30,904 nt of DNA. Source: Setomelanomma holmii (taxonomy: Eukaryota > Ascomycota > Dothideomycetes > Pleosporales > Phaeosphaeriaceae). Within the stretch, counting starts at the first letter, position 1. Each line of letters begins with the position of its first letter. The DNA lies in contig ML978362.1 of assembly GCA_010015745.1 (NCBI GenBank), forward strand, positions 1 to 30,904, in the 5' to 3' direction. The position numbers and the translations under genes were made by a program. A model generated the notes under the pieces. It saw only the letters and a list, made by a program, of their open reading frames with translations. It was not told the DNA's origin and did not search any database. Positions 1-10,864 of this stretch are shown in pieces.

Positions 1-33
1 TCCTCCTCCTCCTCCTCCTCCTCCTCCTCCTCA
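1..33. repeat. (TCC)n microsatellite
   Basis: Eleven perfect TCC units open the window and may continue to its left. On the minus strand they are in phase with the open frame of the adjacent gene and encode a run of glutamates, so length changes here would alter the protein by whole residues. Confidence 0.9.
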
Positions 34-1184
34 TACGCGTATCTACCCTCTTCTTCCGCGCCCATGTCGTCTTGGACGCTAGCTTGATGTTCAGAGTTTA
101 ATAATACTCTGATATGTGGGCATCCTTCTCCCCCTCCGCCATGATACTGACTCCTGCAAACATCATCTTCCTCATCTGGTCTGGAAGCTACGGTTGCATC
201 GTCGGCCGATCCCTGCGCGGCCAATCTCTCCAATCTCTCGATATCATCCTGAAGCAAGAACTGCAGTAGGCTATAGCCTCCAGCATCATCAGCCCAATGA
301 GGCGGCGGCATTGGGGATGGCGTTGGATAGAAAGACTCCTCATCCTCGTCTGGGTAGCGTTGTACAGAAGCTCCCACATGGACATCCTGATCGAGTTTGA
401 GTGCTGGTGATGGAAGTGGTGTCAAATCCCCAGAGTCGTCCGGAAGTGTTCTGTACGCGATGGAAGTAGTACTCACACGCTTGCCACGCAGCTCTTCGGT
501 TGAGATGTACCCATCTTGACCAGGCACAGCAAACCCGTCATTCCTACAAATATGTTGCTGCCGTTTGGTGGAATTTGGTTGTGGAGGGTGAAACTGTAAG
601 TCTGGCTCGTTGTATCCATACCAATAACTATACCGTGGTACAGGATCCTGCTGCTCCAAGTTCTGGTGCGCTGGGTGTCGATATATGACCGTCGAAGGCT
701 CGTGTCTTGCTTCATGATGCAGAGCACTTCTCTGTAGATCATCTCCAGAATATGTGCACTGTACTCGTGGCTGCAAGGGCATACCACGCCGGCCCATTCT
801 TCCGAGGAGTCTTGGACGCAGAGATCCGTACGGCTGATTCACAAGGTCTTCACCGAGCTCATCGTAATGTCTGCCTTGATGCTCGTGCTGGTCTCTCTGC
901 GCTCCCAGACGCTGCAAAGCAGCCAAATCTTGTCTCACACGCCCCTCAGCTTCACAATGAAAAGGGTTGGCCATGTTTTCGAAGACGACTTCGTCGTGTT
1001 CATTGTCTTGTATCGTTGGATGCAAATGCTGCTGATTGCCAAAGCGCCTTTGCGTGTTTCTTGCGCGCCTGATGTCGTTGTTACAGTTGGCATTTGAGGC
1101 GCGTGTGACAGCGACGAGAAGGAGGCCGAGGACGATGTTCAGGGAAGTGATTAGTGCGGTTGCTGTGTAGCTAGGGTCGAGCAT
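1..1184 (-). CDS. Membrane-anchored acidic low-complexity protein, 3' end beyond window
   Basis: Read from the ATG at 1184 down to base 1, the frame is open for 394 codons without a stop, so its C-terminus lies outside the window. An in-frame TAG sits four codons upstream of the ATG, which fixes this as the first possible Met, and a TATATAAA box lies about 62 bp upstream. Residues 8-26 are hydrophobic (around LNIVLGLLLVAV) and look like an N-terminal signal anchor. The rest is hydrophilic and rich in Gln, His, Arg, Asp, Glu and Pro, and ends at the window edge in a poly-Glu run encoded by the GGA/TCC repeat. A GTGAGT at about 475 could be a splice donor, but reading through stays open. No domain is recognised and no function is proposed. 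It may be a lineage-specific single-pass membrane protein. Confidence 0.6.
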   Translation of the reverse strand, partial: MLDPSYTATALITSLNIVLGLLLVAVTRASNANCNNDIRRARNTQRRFGNQQHLHPTIQDNEHDEVVFENMANPFHCEAEGRVRQDLAALQRLGAQRDQHEHQGRHYDELGEDLVNQPYGSLRPRLLGRMGRRGMPLQPRVQCTYSGDDLQRSALHHEARHEPSTVIYRHPAHQNLEQQDPVPRYSYWYGYNEPDLQFHPPQPNSTKRQQHICRNDGFAVPGQDGYISTEELRGKRVSTTSIAYRTLPDDSGDLTPLPSPALKLDQDVHVGASVQRYPDEDEESFYPTPSPMPPPHWADDAGGYSLLQFLLQDDIERLERLAAQGSADDATVASRPDEEDDVCRSQYHGGGGEGCPHIRVLLNSEHQASVQDDMGAEEEGRYAYEEEEEEEEEE

Positions 1185-1569
1185 GATGTCAGTCTAAATA
1201 TGCTGCTGATGAGTGCAGCAAGAAGTGAGAGGCTGGGACAGGATGTTTATATACTCATCGCGTCAAGATTCTGCTGACGATACATTGTCTTGAGTTGTTT
1301 GATTCTGACAACGGGCGCGTATGGCTGGCGGACAGCAATCGACTACTTCTGAACATGTATCGAACAAGAAGACACTCCAAACCGCCAACACAACGTCTGT
1401 GGATTAAGATGGCATTCCTGTTTGCGAACAACGAATGCATCTTCTGCGCCAAGCTATACTGTCTCAACCAGTCTGAACACGACTACCGGTACGCACCGAT
1501 GAATGCCAAACAATGCCTTTTTCTGACGACTCATGCCCAACGCCACTCCAATGTCGTTGCGCCCACCCT
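1185..1569. other. Intergenic region between two co-oriented minus-strand genes
   Basis: It contains the promoter of the left-edge gene, including the TATATAAA box, and the 3' flank of the next gene. No coding frame here resembles a gene. The open frames seen are short and without family motifs. Confidence 0.6.
1246..1253 (-). promoter_or_regulatory. TATA box of left-edge gene
   Basis: On the minus strand it reads TATATAAA, about 62 bp upstream of the ATG at 1184. The position suits a fungal core promoter and supports that start. Assignment is by sequence match only. Confidence 0.5.
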
Positions 1570-4107
1570 TCAATACTCCTCCATGCACACACTCTCTATA
1601 CCCTCGCTTAGTCCCTCCATCTCAGACTCCCAATCACCCGCCTCACTACTCTCCAGGAAGATGCGCTCGAAGCTCCTGTCATTCTCATCCGTGGGACTGA
1701 CGATGCCATCGAAGCCCGGGATAGTCGCAGCGTAGTATGCTTTCTCAGCGGCTTTCCGCTTCATTAGCTCCTCAAACTCTTGGTAATTGTGTTGGATCTG
1801 CTCCTGCGAGAGCTTGTTGTTGATGGGCGCAAGCGGATATTCCGAAGTGGCGCAGTCTGGAGGCGTGATCTCGTCGACGTAGCTGGAGCCGGCGTTGGAC
1901 GGTGGAGGACCTATGCACATCTCCTGACGCGTCTTCCAAGGAAACGTGGTATGCTTGACGCCACGTAGCGTAGCCGAGTGAGGCCTGGTGGGTATGGCAA
2001 TCCTAGGACGATCTAGCTTCTCAAACCAACAACCGGTGTCACCCTCCGTAGGCGAAGTATGCGCTTCACCCATGGGACCTGTGGTGACGTTGCCGAGGTG
2101 GGCATAAAGAGAATCATCCGCTGCTTGTTGAAGCTGCCAAGCCATAACGTTTGCGTCTATGTCCTCATCCGGTTGCTCAAGTTTGCGGCGTTTCGCATCA
2201 ACCTCCAGATCGAGATGTTCGAACTTGTCGAGTGCACATCGGCCCAAGTGCTTCATGATCTCCTCAGACGAGCGAGACACCTTACGTTTGATGTGTGCCC
2301 ACTCGAACAGGCCTTCATGCTCATCGTTCGCCTCAAAACGTGCTCTTCCCAGGCGCCACGGTGGTTCTTCGTCTTGAGTGGTAGCCGGGTTCGCCGGAGG
2401 CGCATAACACGAATCTAGCCCCTGGCTGACCACCGAGTCTCTTCTAGACTTGTCATAGTGGATTTCATCGTTGTGCATTGTATCGTCCAGACTTTGGTGG
2501 AAGTCTTTGTGACCTCGGGACTCGACCGTTCGTTGGGGCTCACCAATGAAGGCATTACGGGCTCTCACCCATCGCTGTCTTGGCAAGGGAGAGGTAGATT
2601 GTATGACAGTACCATCATCAGTTCCGGCGTCGAATAGTTGGAATGGCTGCAAGAGCACATCCATCAGGCGTTGATCCTCTGGGTGTAGTTCTTGAGACCG
2701 ATCTTTGCCTTCCTTGGAGAACGGAGTGCTGGTGTAAGAGGGTACCCAAGGAGATCCCGTGTCGGGAGGTTGTTGACCATTTGCGGGACCAAAGCGCTGA
2801 GCAGGGTCTTGTGGTTGTGGAATAAACCAATTGTTATTGTTCGCTCGTGCTGTGGCGTCCGCATGAGAAACACCGAGCTCGCGCACAGGTCTAGGCGCTT
2901 TCCCATGTATGCGAGCTCGAAGTTTATAGCGTGATATACATTCAAATCGTACGCCGGCCGGAAGCTGAGTCGTGATAAGCACATTTAGCACCGTGTTCAC
3001 CGTACCTCGACACTAGCACAAAGTTAGTATCCGAGCACGACCATGGAATTGGCACTGCACACCTGCTCCACATGCGTGAGCGGAGCATGAAAGAACTTTC
3101 CAGCTATGTGCCACTGGAGAGGTAGGTCGGAGCGCGATATTGTGTATCCGATGGCATCCTCATCCGCATCGTTGCCTGGCAGTGGTGTCTTGCCCAAGCT
3201 CGTTGGTTCGACATGAGGGATGATACGATATGTCTCGTCACCGTAGTAATCGAGACGAAGATCGCGAAAAGCAAGTCTGGGCATCTGCCAACGGACCGCC
3301 GCTTCAACGGTCATAACACCATCGTGGTAAGAATGAGAAACGTCGAACAGCACACGAGCGCCGTCTCTAGTGTAGAAGAAGCAATCGCGCGTGCGAATAA
3401 AGTTGTGCACGACGCTGGGCAAGTTTCCGGTTGATAGCGACCAAGGAAACTTCCTGTGGAGGGTCTCGCTGCGATGGACCCCATACACACGCGAGATCAT
3501 TTCTGCGACAAGCGAAGGGACACAAATCCTGGCGTCTAAGCTCTGTTCGAGATGCAGGAACCGATCGAGGCGTGAGACAAGAAGGACTTCGTTCGCGGGA
3601 TCTATTACACTGTGTAAGAACATGAACATGGATATGGTGGCTTGATTTCATACCGGAGTATTTTCTCAGCCAGTCCGAGAAGCTGCCTCGAAGGCCGCTC
3701 TCGATGTGAGCTGCCAGACACTCGGTGAAGATTCGCTCCCAGGCTGCTATTTCTTCTCCCTGCGAGGGCGATAGGCCTTTCCAGCATGATACCACGTCGA
3801 GATGCTGAGTCGCACCGTGAGCCATGGGCGAACGTCGCACCTGTGGCATCAACAGCGAAGAGGCCGGTCGGGTTCCACCACAGGACAGGCCGGCTTCATC
3901 GGCAGGCAGCCCATGAAGCACGATATCGAGGTTTAGTCGAGCGACAAGCTTTTTTAAATGCTCACTGTGTGACCTGGCGGGGCTATTGTTCGGAGGTGGC
4001 GGATGGGCGTGGCCTGCAACGCCAGCAGTGGTATCGATGTAGGACTAAATGATTAGCTCCGATGCGAGGACAACAAGAAGATCACTCACAAGATCCTCGA
4101 GCCCCAT
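1570..4107 (-). CDS. Hypothetical protein, 796 aa, four exons
   Basis: Spliced model: exons 4107-4090, 4044-3654, 3601-3063 and 3012-1570, with introns of 45, 52 and 50 nt (donors GTGAGT, GTATGA, GTGTGC). All three junctions keep one frame, and the acceptor at 3602 is the one that avoids a stop. The product starts MGLEDL. Its middle (residues roughly 135-315) is an ordered-looking region with many aromatic residues. The C-terminal half is polar and probably disordered, with a basic DAKRRKLE patch that could be a nuclear signal and an acidic tail ending SVCMEEY. I do not recognise the family. It lies 240 bp downstream of the dehydrogenase kinase on the same strand, which does not by itself imply a shared role. 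The frame and introns are firm, but the function is unknown. Confidence 0.75.
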
Positions 4108-4347
4108 GGCGAATACTGCGTGCTATGCGATATCAGGTAACGATGTCGTGTGGACCAGGTTGACGAGATGAGGCACAGATGGCTCCCGTATGTGCTGTTG
4201 GCTGATGAATGTTCGATGCCATAGGACGCGCCGTTATCAAGGAAGCGGCATTAACAGTTGCGTGGCCACGGAGGTCTCGAAGGCGGTTGCGTGTGTCCAG
4301 CTTGAAGCAAGCGCATATTCGCGTATGAGGCAATCACGACTTCCAAA

Positions 4348-5903
4348 TCAGATAGCGTCCATTGAGGCTCGCGTGGTCAGTCGCTCGTTCTTGTTCCCAA
4401 GTTTCGAGATCTGGAGGAACGCGTCCACGCCATAGCCCTCGAGACTATGAATCTCAAGACTCCCCGCCCAGTACTCTGAGTACAGCCTTGACATGGGTAG
4501 TCCGATGCCGAGTCGCAGATCTGGCGCGCGCCCGGTGAGCGAAGAGAGCGAGCCATGATGTGTGCCAGCGTCACCATGCTTCGATCTGGTCCCAAGATTC
4601 TGCTGTAAGTCATGCGACAAGTCGTGTCCAGGCACTTGCAGCTCTTGGTGTTTCCCAAGAAGTTTGGGCACCCTCGCCAGGTTCTTCAGCCTCTTTTCGC
4701 GACGAGGACCTTTGCTGAAGCTCCATAGATACGGCAGGACTTCATTGGGAATGCCGCCACCTTGGTCCGATATTCTGATAATGACATGCTGGGTTGTCTC
4801 GCAGATCAGTACCTCGATTGGCGGTGGCTTGGCATCCTTCGAGGTGCGCTGCTCGATCACCGCTTGTATTGAGTTCCGCAACAGCTCGCCGATGATGTAC
4901 TCGAGGTGGCTGAGAATGTACGGGAAAGTAGCCTCAAGATGCCCATAGATCTTGATCTCTGGTATGTGCACCTTGGGACCATATGCGCGTCGAATCAGCT
5001 CCTGAGTGTTCTTCCCGCAATCCTCGACAATCTCTTTCGCATTGCATCTGAGAAATATCTCGCCGACTGCTTCTTGGTCATGCAGCAGCTGCGCATTGGG
5101 AAAGTGCCAAGGCGAATTGAAGGTTTCTGTGAGGGCGAGGTGCTGTTCCGCTATGACTCGTCGAGAGATGCGCTGCGTCGATTAACACGGTTTTGCTTCG
5201 CTTGTGAAAGACACCATACCGATCTCAACATGGTGGTCATGAACTTGTCCGTCTCCTCAGGCTTCATCAGACTACGCACTTCCAGCACGCCGATCGCCAG
5301 CCGCGGGATGACCGTCGCATGTTCGGTCAGCGTCTCCTCCAACACCTTGCAGTACTTCTCATTGTCCTCTAAGGTTCTGATATCGGGTACTCGGCGAAAG
5401 CGTTCGAAGGCGCGTAGGTACGACTCGTAGACATGGGCGAGGTGAGGGTTCGCGACGACAACATACGGGAGGGTCTGAATATCGCGGAGTCGGTGGGCGA
5501 GTCTGGCACTTTTCAGTGGTGGGTTCTGAGAGTTTTCATTGCCATTGGCACCTTGTTGGCAGCTCCAAGCGACAGTAGTTCGCCGAGTCGATCAAACGGC
5601 GTTCTGTGAGAGTCCTCCCGAAGAAGGTCAGCTGACGCAAGCTTATGGGCCTGGCTTCACGCTGCACCCATCTGGACGAGTGTCAATTTTAAAGGCATAC
5701 TTGCATGCTGATGTTTGCAGTCCTTACTCGTCGAGCGCCGAGGACGGCCTCCATGCTGGAGCTACAGCTGCGGCATGTGCATATCGCCTTGCAAATAGTG
5801 TCGGTGATTGGAGTGGAGCTCGACTGAAGCTTGTATAGCGGCTGGCACCTACGAAGACGCTTCTTATGCCTCTGTTCATAGCTGGTGAAGAGCAGAATGC
5901 CAT
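4348..5903 (-). CDS. Mitochondrial pyruvate/branched-chain 2-oxoacid dehydrogenase kinase
   Basis: Spliced model: exons 5903-5728, 5671-5552, 5508-5220 and 5172-4348, introns of 56, 43 and 47 nt, 469 aa. The protein is a GHKL-fold protein kinase of the PDK/BCKDK (fungal Pkp1/Pkp2) family, which phosphorylates and switches off the E1 subunit of a mitochondrial dehydrogenase complex. The first ~50 residues are rich in Arg, Ser and Ala (RSVFVGASRYTSFSRAP), as in a matrix-targeting peptide. A helical BCDHK N-terminal domain follows (RPISLRQLTFFGR, then TLPYVVVANP). The ATP site has an N-box ELLRNSIQAVIE (Asn about 295), a G1 box SDQGGGIP (Asp about 331) and a G2 box GIGLP (about 417). A roughly 50-residue linker sits between the ATP-lid start and the G2 box. 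Whether it targets pyruvate or branched-chain dehydrogenase cannot be told from sequence. Another Met upstream (5981) is less likely. Confidence 0.92.
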
Positions 5904-6571
5904 GGGTGGTGGGGAGGTCAATGCATATTGAAGCTCCAGCAAACTCCGCAAGTGACTCTCCGAAGCTCGCACAGGATCCACACGTAGCAGGATTAACTGC
6001 TATTGGCTAACACTTCACGAGAAGGACGAACAAGACACCGCCGGCCTATTCGATGATGTTCATGTGAGCTGCACGCGTTTGTGTTTGATCGTCTACCCCA
6101 CGCGTGTTGTGCGTGCTAGGGCAATGACGTCTGCCCTTAGGTTGCTCGGAAGACCGCCGCGGGACCTGAAGCCTCTCTCCGCAGGCTGCTGCCAAGCGCC
6201 ACTATTGATACACGACAAACCTCGGACAGAGGCTGCATCTATGTAACAGTGATTCAAAGTTACATTCTCTGGTGCGTGTTTCCAAGCATTATAGTGCCTG
6301 CCCTCCCTCGCAGTGGGTAGTGCATGGGTCGTCCTTCTTGATTCGTCGTCATTGTACCGCACGCCACCTCTAGCGAGGAACCCATCCTTACCCGGGAGCT
6401 GTCCGCTGCTGCACTCGCCCACCTACACTTTGCGAGGCCACGGGCGCGCGGCATTCTTCACACTTTTGTGCTTCTACAGCAGTGAAAGGCGGCCCTTTGT
6501 GTTTGCACCCTTTGTGCGCTCTTTCCCTCTGTCCTTGCCCACCTGCCCCACCGCCACCCGCGCCTGCCAGA
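5904..6571. promoter_or_regulatory. Shared divergent promoter region (kinase / deubiquitinase)
   Basis: These 668 bp separate the ATGs of two divergently transcribed genes. The deubiquitinase-proximal end (about 6490-6570) is a pyrimidine-rich tract just before the ATG, common in fungal 5' leaders. No clear TATA box and no supported coding frame were found. Confidence 0.5.
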
Positions 6572-9500
6572 ATGGACCAGGTAAGCACTCAGATTTCCAC
6601 GCACATGCAAATGTGCAGGCTGCCTTCACCGCAACAACAGCCATGGATTACATACGCAAATCAATCGACGAGCTAACTCTACCTGCGCAGATTGGAAGCG
6701 ACATGCTCGTCGACAGCGAGTACGACGAGAAGCAGGATGTCGCTATCATTACCCCAGACACAGACGACCAGATGGACGAGGTCGACGCTGAGCCCGAGCC
6801 TCGCGCCGACGAGTACGAGGCCTTCATGAAGAAGCACATGCCTGAGCTCCCCGACCAGGAGACTGAGGCCGAGACACACCACACATGGGAGATCAAGGAC
6901 TGGCGGACACTCACCCGGCGCGAACAAGGGCCGGTCTTCGAAAGCGGCGGACATCCCTGGCGTATACTGTTCTTCCCATACGGCAACAATGTGGACTTTG
7001 CATCCTTCTACCTCGAACAGGGCTATGAGGAGAAGCAGATGCCCGAGGACTGGTATGCCTGCGTGCAGTTTATGCTTGTACTATGGAATCCGCAAGATCC
7101 CACCATGTATCTCACACATACCGCGCACCACCGCTTCACTGCTGAAGAAGGCGACTGGGGTTTCACACGGTTCGCCGAGCTTAGGCGACTGTTTGCCAAC
7201 TCATGGGACGACCGGGGACGGCCCATGGTTGAAGACAACCAGGCAAATGTGACCGCCTACATCCGCGTCCTAAAGGATCCTACTGGTGTGCTATGGCATA
7301 ACTTCATCAAGTAAGCGATCTACCACAAGATTGGCGCTACCATTTCTGACCCTGCTAGCTACGACTCCAAGAAGGAGACAGGCATGGTTGGCCTGAAGAA
7401 CCAAGGCGCAACGTGCTACCTAAACTCTCTCCTGCAATCGCTCTTCTTCACAAATGCTTTCCGACAGGTATGATCTAAAGGCTCTGATTTACTGGCATGG
7501 CTGACCTTGACAGGCTGTATATCAAATCCCAACCGCCGAAGAGTCGGACCGTCTAAACAGCGCCTACGCCTTGCAACGTCTTTTCTATCTACTGCAAACT
7601 AACAGTAATGCAGTCGGAACGACAGACCTTACGCAATCCTTCGGCTGGGACTCGAAACAGATCTTCGAACAACAAGATGTTCAAGAACTGTCGCGCGTGC
7701 TCATGGACAAGCTCGACGAGAAGATGAAGGGCACCGAAGCGGAAGGCGCTTTGACCAAGATGTTCGTTGGAAAGATGAAGACTTACATATCGTGTATCAA
7801 CGTCGACTACGAATCATCAAGAATAGAAGATTTCTGGGACATTCAGCTCAACGTCAGCGGAAACAAGAATCTCGACGACAGCTTTCGGGACTACATCCAG
7901 GTTGAGACCATGGACGGCGAGAACAAGTACTTTGCGGAAGGATACGGTCTGCAAGATGCCAAGAAGGGTGTGATCTTCGAGAGCTTCCCACCAGTTCTGC
8001 ATCTGCAACTAAAGCGCTTCGAGTATGATTTCCAACGCGACGCCATGATGAAGGTCAACGATCGATACGAATTTCCAGAAGTTTGGGACGCATCTCCGTA
8101 CCTCTCCGAAGGAGCCGATCGTTCGGAACCATGGATATATCACTTGCATGGCGTGCTGGTGCACAGCGGAGATCTGAACGCTGGGCATTACTACGCATTC
8201 CTGAAGCCGACCAAGGACGGCCACTACTACAAATTTGATGATGACCGAGTAACCCGTGCTACACTTCGGGAGGCGCTTGAGGAGAATTTCGGCGGTGACT
8301 ACCAGCAAGCGAACGGCAACGTCGGTCATCGGAACCCATATACTCGAGGCTGGTCATCGAAGCGTTCGATGAGCGCGTACATGTTGGTATATATCCGAGA
8401 AACACGACTCGATCAGGTTTTGATGGATGGTACGACTGTTGAGCCACCTAATCATCTTGCCGCACGACTTGCCGAGGAGCGTGCTGCTTTCGAGCGAAGG
8501 AAGAAGGAGCGTGAGGAGGCACATCTCTACATGGACGTCGCTGTGGCATGGGAGAACACATTCAAGGTCTACCAGGGCTTCGACATTGTTCCTTGGAAGG
8601 GCGACGCGGAAGCAGCTGCCAACCCGCAGGTGTACCGCATACTTCGAACGACCACCATGGCGGAATTCGCAAAGACCGTCGGCGACGATATCGGTGTTGA
8701 GGCGGATATGCTGCGACCGTGGTCCATGGTCAATAGGCAGAACGGAACAGTGCGTCCAGATACCGCGCTCGAGTTTCCAGATATGACAGTTGAAGAGGCT
8801 GCGAACAAGCATGGCACAAAGCAGGCGCAATTCAGACTCTGGGTCGAGAAGGCAGAAAAGCGGGACGAGAATGGAGCTCCCATGTTCGGCGATAAGCTCA
8901 TCGATCCGAAAGGACAACAGAATAACCGACCGCTGATGATCTTCTTGAAACATTTCGATGCCAAGACCCAAACGTTGTATGGAATAGGAACCTTCTATGC
9001 CGCATTACAGGACAAGGTCTCTGACCTGAGTCCCACGATCAACAGAATCATGCAATGGCCGGCGAATACCCCAATCAAATTTTCGGAAGAGATCAAGCAG
9101 AACATGATTGAGGCGATGAAGCCCAAGGTCACATTGGCAGCCTCCGAGATACAAGACGGAGACATCATCACAGTGCAACGCGTACTACCTGACAAAGAGG
9201 CAAGCGCGGTTACTGCAGCTGAGGGGTATCTTGAGGCCAAGGACTTCTACGACTATCTTCTTAATAGGATCAACGTCGAATTCGTCCCGCGCTTGCCTGA
9301 ACCGGCGGACCTCCCCTCCTTCTCTTTGACATTGAGCAAGAAGATGAACTACAACCAGTTCGCCACCAAGGTTGCCGAGCACCTGAAGATTGAGCCTAGC
9401 CATCTCCGCTTCACTACAGTCAGCACACAGGGCAAGCCAAAATTGCCCGTCAAGTACAACGCAAACTCCACGTTGAACAACATTCTATTTCCTGGTCCCT

Positions 9501-10225
9501 ACAATTACTCTGCGAGCGCGACACAGCGGCCAGATGCAATGTTCTACGAGGTTCTGGACATGAGTCTGACCGAATTGGAGCAGAGAAAGCCGGTGAAGAT
9601 TACTTGGCTGCCAGAGGGTCTCAGCAAAGAGGAAGAACATACCTTGATGATACCGAAGAATGCTCAGGTCTCAGATCTGTTGGAGGCCTTGCAAAAGAAG
9701 GCGAACATCAGCGACGAAACGATGTCGAAAGTAAAAGTGTACGAAGCGCACATGCACAAGTACCACAAGTCTCTCCCCCTAGACTACCAGATCATGAGCC
9801 TATACGACTACACACAACTGTACGCGGCGCCATTCCCAGAAGAAGAGTCGTCACGGAAGATTATGGTTTTCCACTTCGACCGCGAACCTTCCAAGGCGCA
9901 TGGTATTCCTTTCGCATTCACGCTCAAGGAGGGCGAGCCGTTTAGCGAGTTCAAGCAGCGCATTTCGGACTTCACCAAGATCAAGGGTAAGCAACTCGAC
10001 AAGATCAAGTTTGCTTTCGTTGGCCGGCCACAATATTCCAAGCCAGAGTATATCGACGATGGTGAGTTTTCCTTTTCATTGCATACATTCGCTTCTAACA
10101 GTACCGTAGACGAAGAGATACTGTGGGATACCGTTGCCGGACGTGACGACCTAAGCATTGGTCTGGACCACACGAACAAGAGCCGAAGTTTCTGGGGCAA
10201 GACAGACTCCATCTTCATCCGGTGA
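6572..10225 (+). CDS. ubp15: USP7/Ubp15-type ubiquitin carboxyl-terminal hydrolase
   Basis: Spliced model: exons 6572-6580, 6691-7310, 7359-7467, 7514-10061 and 10110-10225, introns of 110, 48, 46 and 48 nt, 1133 aa, close to USP7/Ubp15 size. It is a cysteine protease removing ubiquitin from substrates. Order of domains: acidic N-terminus; MATH/TRAF domain from about residue 66 (HHTWEIKDW) to about 205; USP catalytic core with Cys229 in NQGATCYLNS, His471 in NAGHYYAFL and Asp488 in FDDD; then long ubiquitin-like repeats matching the USP7 ICP0-binding and C-terminal regions. The first exon has only three codons. Its intron ends after a GCTAAC branch site and CGCAG, which is why I chose this start over the in-frame ATG at 6643. 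The last intron is a multiple of three with no stop, so a read-through protein is also possible. Confidence 0.93.
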
Positions 10226-10864
10226 AGCGCAGGATCTTGAGGTGTAGGATAAACCACGAGCGACACATTATTTCTTAGGCATGAAAAGCATGATATCTTT
10301 ACAGCAACGGCGAGGCGGTGTTAGGTCTGCTGGCGTCAAAGCGTGAGATCCACGCGCAGCTTCGACATTGCTACGGCGCATTTGCGGTCTTTGAGGGCTT
10401 TGAGGAGGTGCGTCTTATGCTTGTGCGGAGGCATGGGAATGGATTACAGAAGCGTAGAGGCGTGTCTTGCGCGGAGGCATGGTATGTAGTGAGGGTAGGA
10501 GGGAAATATACATATCACTACATTCTTCGTCTGCACCTGTTAACTTGATCCTCACAATGACTCATCTGCGCGACCCACCAACCTCCGAACACACTGAGCA
10601 CTATCACCATTCGTCACCAGACTTCCAAGATACTACCGCGTGCCGGTAGTCGTGGTGTTCAGGCTGTGGTAGGACCTCCTCGGCGCATACTCCGCTTTCG
10701 AGGCAAGTCAGCCGAGCCCCGCATACACGCGTGTACAGCGACAACGGAAGGTGTGGCGAGCCCAGACCATCGCCAGCGTATGGTACATAAACAGCACAGT
10801 ATCTTCATCATGAGAGAAACCACGAGTTTTTCAGGGAAGAATACCACAAGAGACTGAACACAAG
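10226..10864. other. Intergenic region, 3' flank of deubiquitinase and promoter of dehydrogenase
   Basis: Both neighbours are on the plus strand, so this holds the terminator region of one and the promoter of the other. Open frames of up to 76 codons occur but none has a recognisable motif. No clear TATA box or RNA gene was seen. Confidence 0.5.

Noticed and set aside
500..1097. Plus-strand open frames of 62-121 codons near the left edge
   Set aside because: They are antisense to the longer stop-free minus-strand frame and have no motifs or good start context.
6313..6571. N-terminal extension of the deubiquitinase from 6313
   Set aside because: The extension is low in plausible protein features, lies in the pyrimidine-rich leader and is out of frame with the spliced start at 6572, which has good splice signals.
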